Shown here in pieces: positions 4,813 to 5,667 of a stretch of DNA of 5,667 bases. Position 1 is the first letter of the stretch. The number at the start of each line of letters is the position of its first letter. The notes below the pieces were generated by a model, which saw nothing but the letters and a program-made list of their open reading frames with translations, was not told where the DNA came from and searched no databases. Where the stretch lies: assembly GCA_001794935.1 (NCBI GenBank), contig MGLY01000025.1, forward strand, positions 4,685-10,351, in the 5' to 3' direction. Source of the stretch: Chlamydiae bacterium RIFCSPHIGHO2_12_FULL_49_9 (GTDB lineage: Bacteria; Chlamydiota; Chlamydiia; Chlamydiales; SM23-39). The position numbers and the translations under genes were made by a program.

Positions 4813-5667
4813 ATGGAAACGCTCGAAAATCCTTCAACTGCTGCGAGGAAGGCGATGAATTTTTTAAAAAATTACTTTGAAAAAATGCCCGAAGATAAGC
4901 GCACTCCCGCCGCCATTTCCTACGCAGCTTCCCTCGACGCCATCCAGGCCGCTTACCCCGATATCGCCAAGGCGATCGTCCAAGAACTTAAAGATCAAAG
5001 AAGCCATCTCAAACTCATTGCGTCGGAAAACTACTCCTCTTTGCCCGTTCAGCTCGCGATGGGCAACCTCCTCACCGACAAATACAGCGAAGGATATCCG
5101 GGCCACCGTTTCTATGCCGGCTGCAACAACGTCGATAAAATCGAAGGGGAGGCTGCCGCCTACGCCAAGAAAATTTTTGGCGCCGATCACGCCTACGTCC
5201 AGCCCCACTCCGGAGCGGACGCCAACCTCGTCGCTTTCTGGTCGATCCTCGTCCAAAGAGTCCAGACAAAAGAGATCGAGACTCTCGGCAAAAAAACGCT
5301 CGATGAGCTCACCCCCGAAGAATATGAGAAGGTGAGAAAGCTCCTCGTCAACCAAAAGATGATGGGGATGGCGCTCGGCTCCGGCGGACACCTAACCCAC
5401 GGATATCGCCACAACGTCTCTTCTAAAATCATGCAGTCGGTGAGCTATGACGTCGATGAGAAAACGGGCCTGATCGATTACAAAGCCCTCGAGGCCCAGA
5501 TCAAACGGGAAAAGCCCCTCATTCTGATTGCCGGCTACTCAGCTTATCCGCGCCTCATCAATTTTGCCAAAATGAGAGAGATCGCAGATTCAGTTGGGGC
5601 CGTCCTCATGGTCGATATGGCCCATTTTGCGGGGCTCGTGGCGGGCAAAGTCATGCAGGGGGATTAC
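4813..5667 (+). CDS. glyA: Serine hydroxymethyltransferase, 3'-truncated by the window edge
   Basis: PLP-dependent cytosolic enzyme interconverting serine plus tetrahydrofolate with glycine plus 5,10-methylenetetrahydrofolate, the main entry of one-carbon units. 285 codons are present. Visible motifs are LIASENY (68-74), KYSEGYPGHRFYAG (90-103; the Tyr and Glu correspond to catalytic Tyr55 and Glu57 of the E. coli enzyme), QPHSGADAN (130-138), GGHLTHG (191-197) and VDMAHFAGLVAG (267-278; Asp and His that contact PLP). The PLP-binding lysine (TTTTHK motif) lies beyond the window. Two departures from the roughly 417-residue E. coli form: about 45 extra N-terminal residues before YPDIAKAI, and an enlarged charged segment around 146-186 where E. 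coli has a short loop before GGHLTHG. Chlamydial GlyA, about 497 residues as I recall, has both, so this is lineage-typical rather than damage. Third positions favour C strongly, more than in the permease or porin genes. Confidence 0.95.
   Translation, partial: METLENPSTAARKAMNFLKNYFEKMPEDKRTPAAISYAASLDAIQAAYPDIAKAIVQELKDQRSHLKLIASENYSSLPVQLAMGNLLTDKYSEGYPGHRFYAGCNNVDKIEGEAAAYAKKIFGADHAYVQPHSGADANLVAFWSILVQRVQTKEIETLGKKTLDELTPEEYEKVRKLLVNQKMMGMALGSGGHLTHGYRHNVSSKIMQSVSYDVDEKTGLIDYKALEAQIKREKPLILIAGYSAYPRLINFAKMREIADSVGAVLMVDMAHFAGLVAGKVMQGDY

Noticed and set aside
4864..5391. Long open frame of 175 codons antisense to glyA, and a 152-codon + frame at 4877-5335.
   Set aside because: Both are shadows of the strongly C-biased glyA codons, which remove stop codons in other frames; no domain, ribosome site or sensible composition.

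Overview
The window reads as ordinary chromosomal DNA from a member of the Chlamydiota, most likely an environmental, amoeba-associated lineage outside Chlamydiaceae. Four things point there: a XerC that keeps the chlamydial C-terminal sequence style; a CdsZ/CT398-type coiled-coil zinc-ribbon protein; a serine hydroxymethyltransferase with the long N-terminus and internal insertion I know from chlamydial GlyA; and a cysteine-rich, Lpg1974-type major-outer-membrane-protein-like porin. Base composition looks close to half G+C by eye, higher than Chlamydia itself. The genus cannot be fixed from the sequence alone.

Layout, left to right. 1-821 (+): the 3' part of xerC, cut by the window edge. 822-943: a short intergenic leader with a candidate promoter. 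944-2059 (+): the MOMP-like outer-membrane protein, closed by a strong intrinsic terminator at 2088-2117. 2150-3523 (+): an APC-superfamily amino acid permease of the glutamate/GABA-antiporter type, beginning directly behind that terminator. About 3509-3845 (-): rnpB, the RNase P RNA, convergent with the permease and overlapping its last codons. 3861-3934: a large imperfect palindrome built from CTCTGTG/CACAGAG units. 3939-4706 (-): the cdsZ-like gene. 4707-4812: a divergent intergenic region. 4813-5667 (+): the 5' part of glyA, which runs off the window.

The genes are mostly separate housekeeping units (chromosome dimer resolution, tRNA processing, one-carbon metabolism) mixed with host-adapted functions (porin, amino acid uptake or exchange, probable type III secretion accessory factor). 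Only cdsZ and rnpB are codirectional and close enough to suggest co-transcription. I see no CRISPR array, tRNA, insertion sequence, prophage or defence system. The least explained features are the CTCTGTG palindrome between cdsZ and rnpB, and the antisense overlap between permease and rnpB. I do not see evidence for an undescribed multi-gene system.
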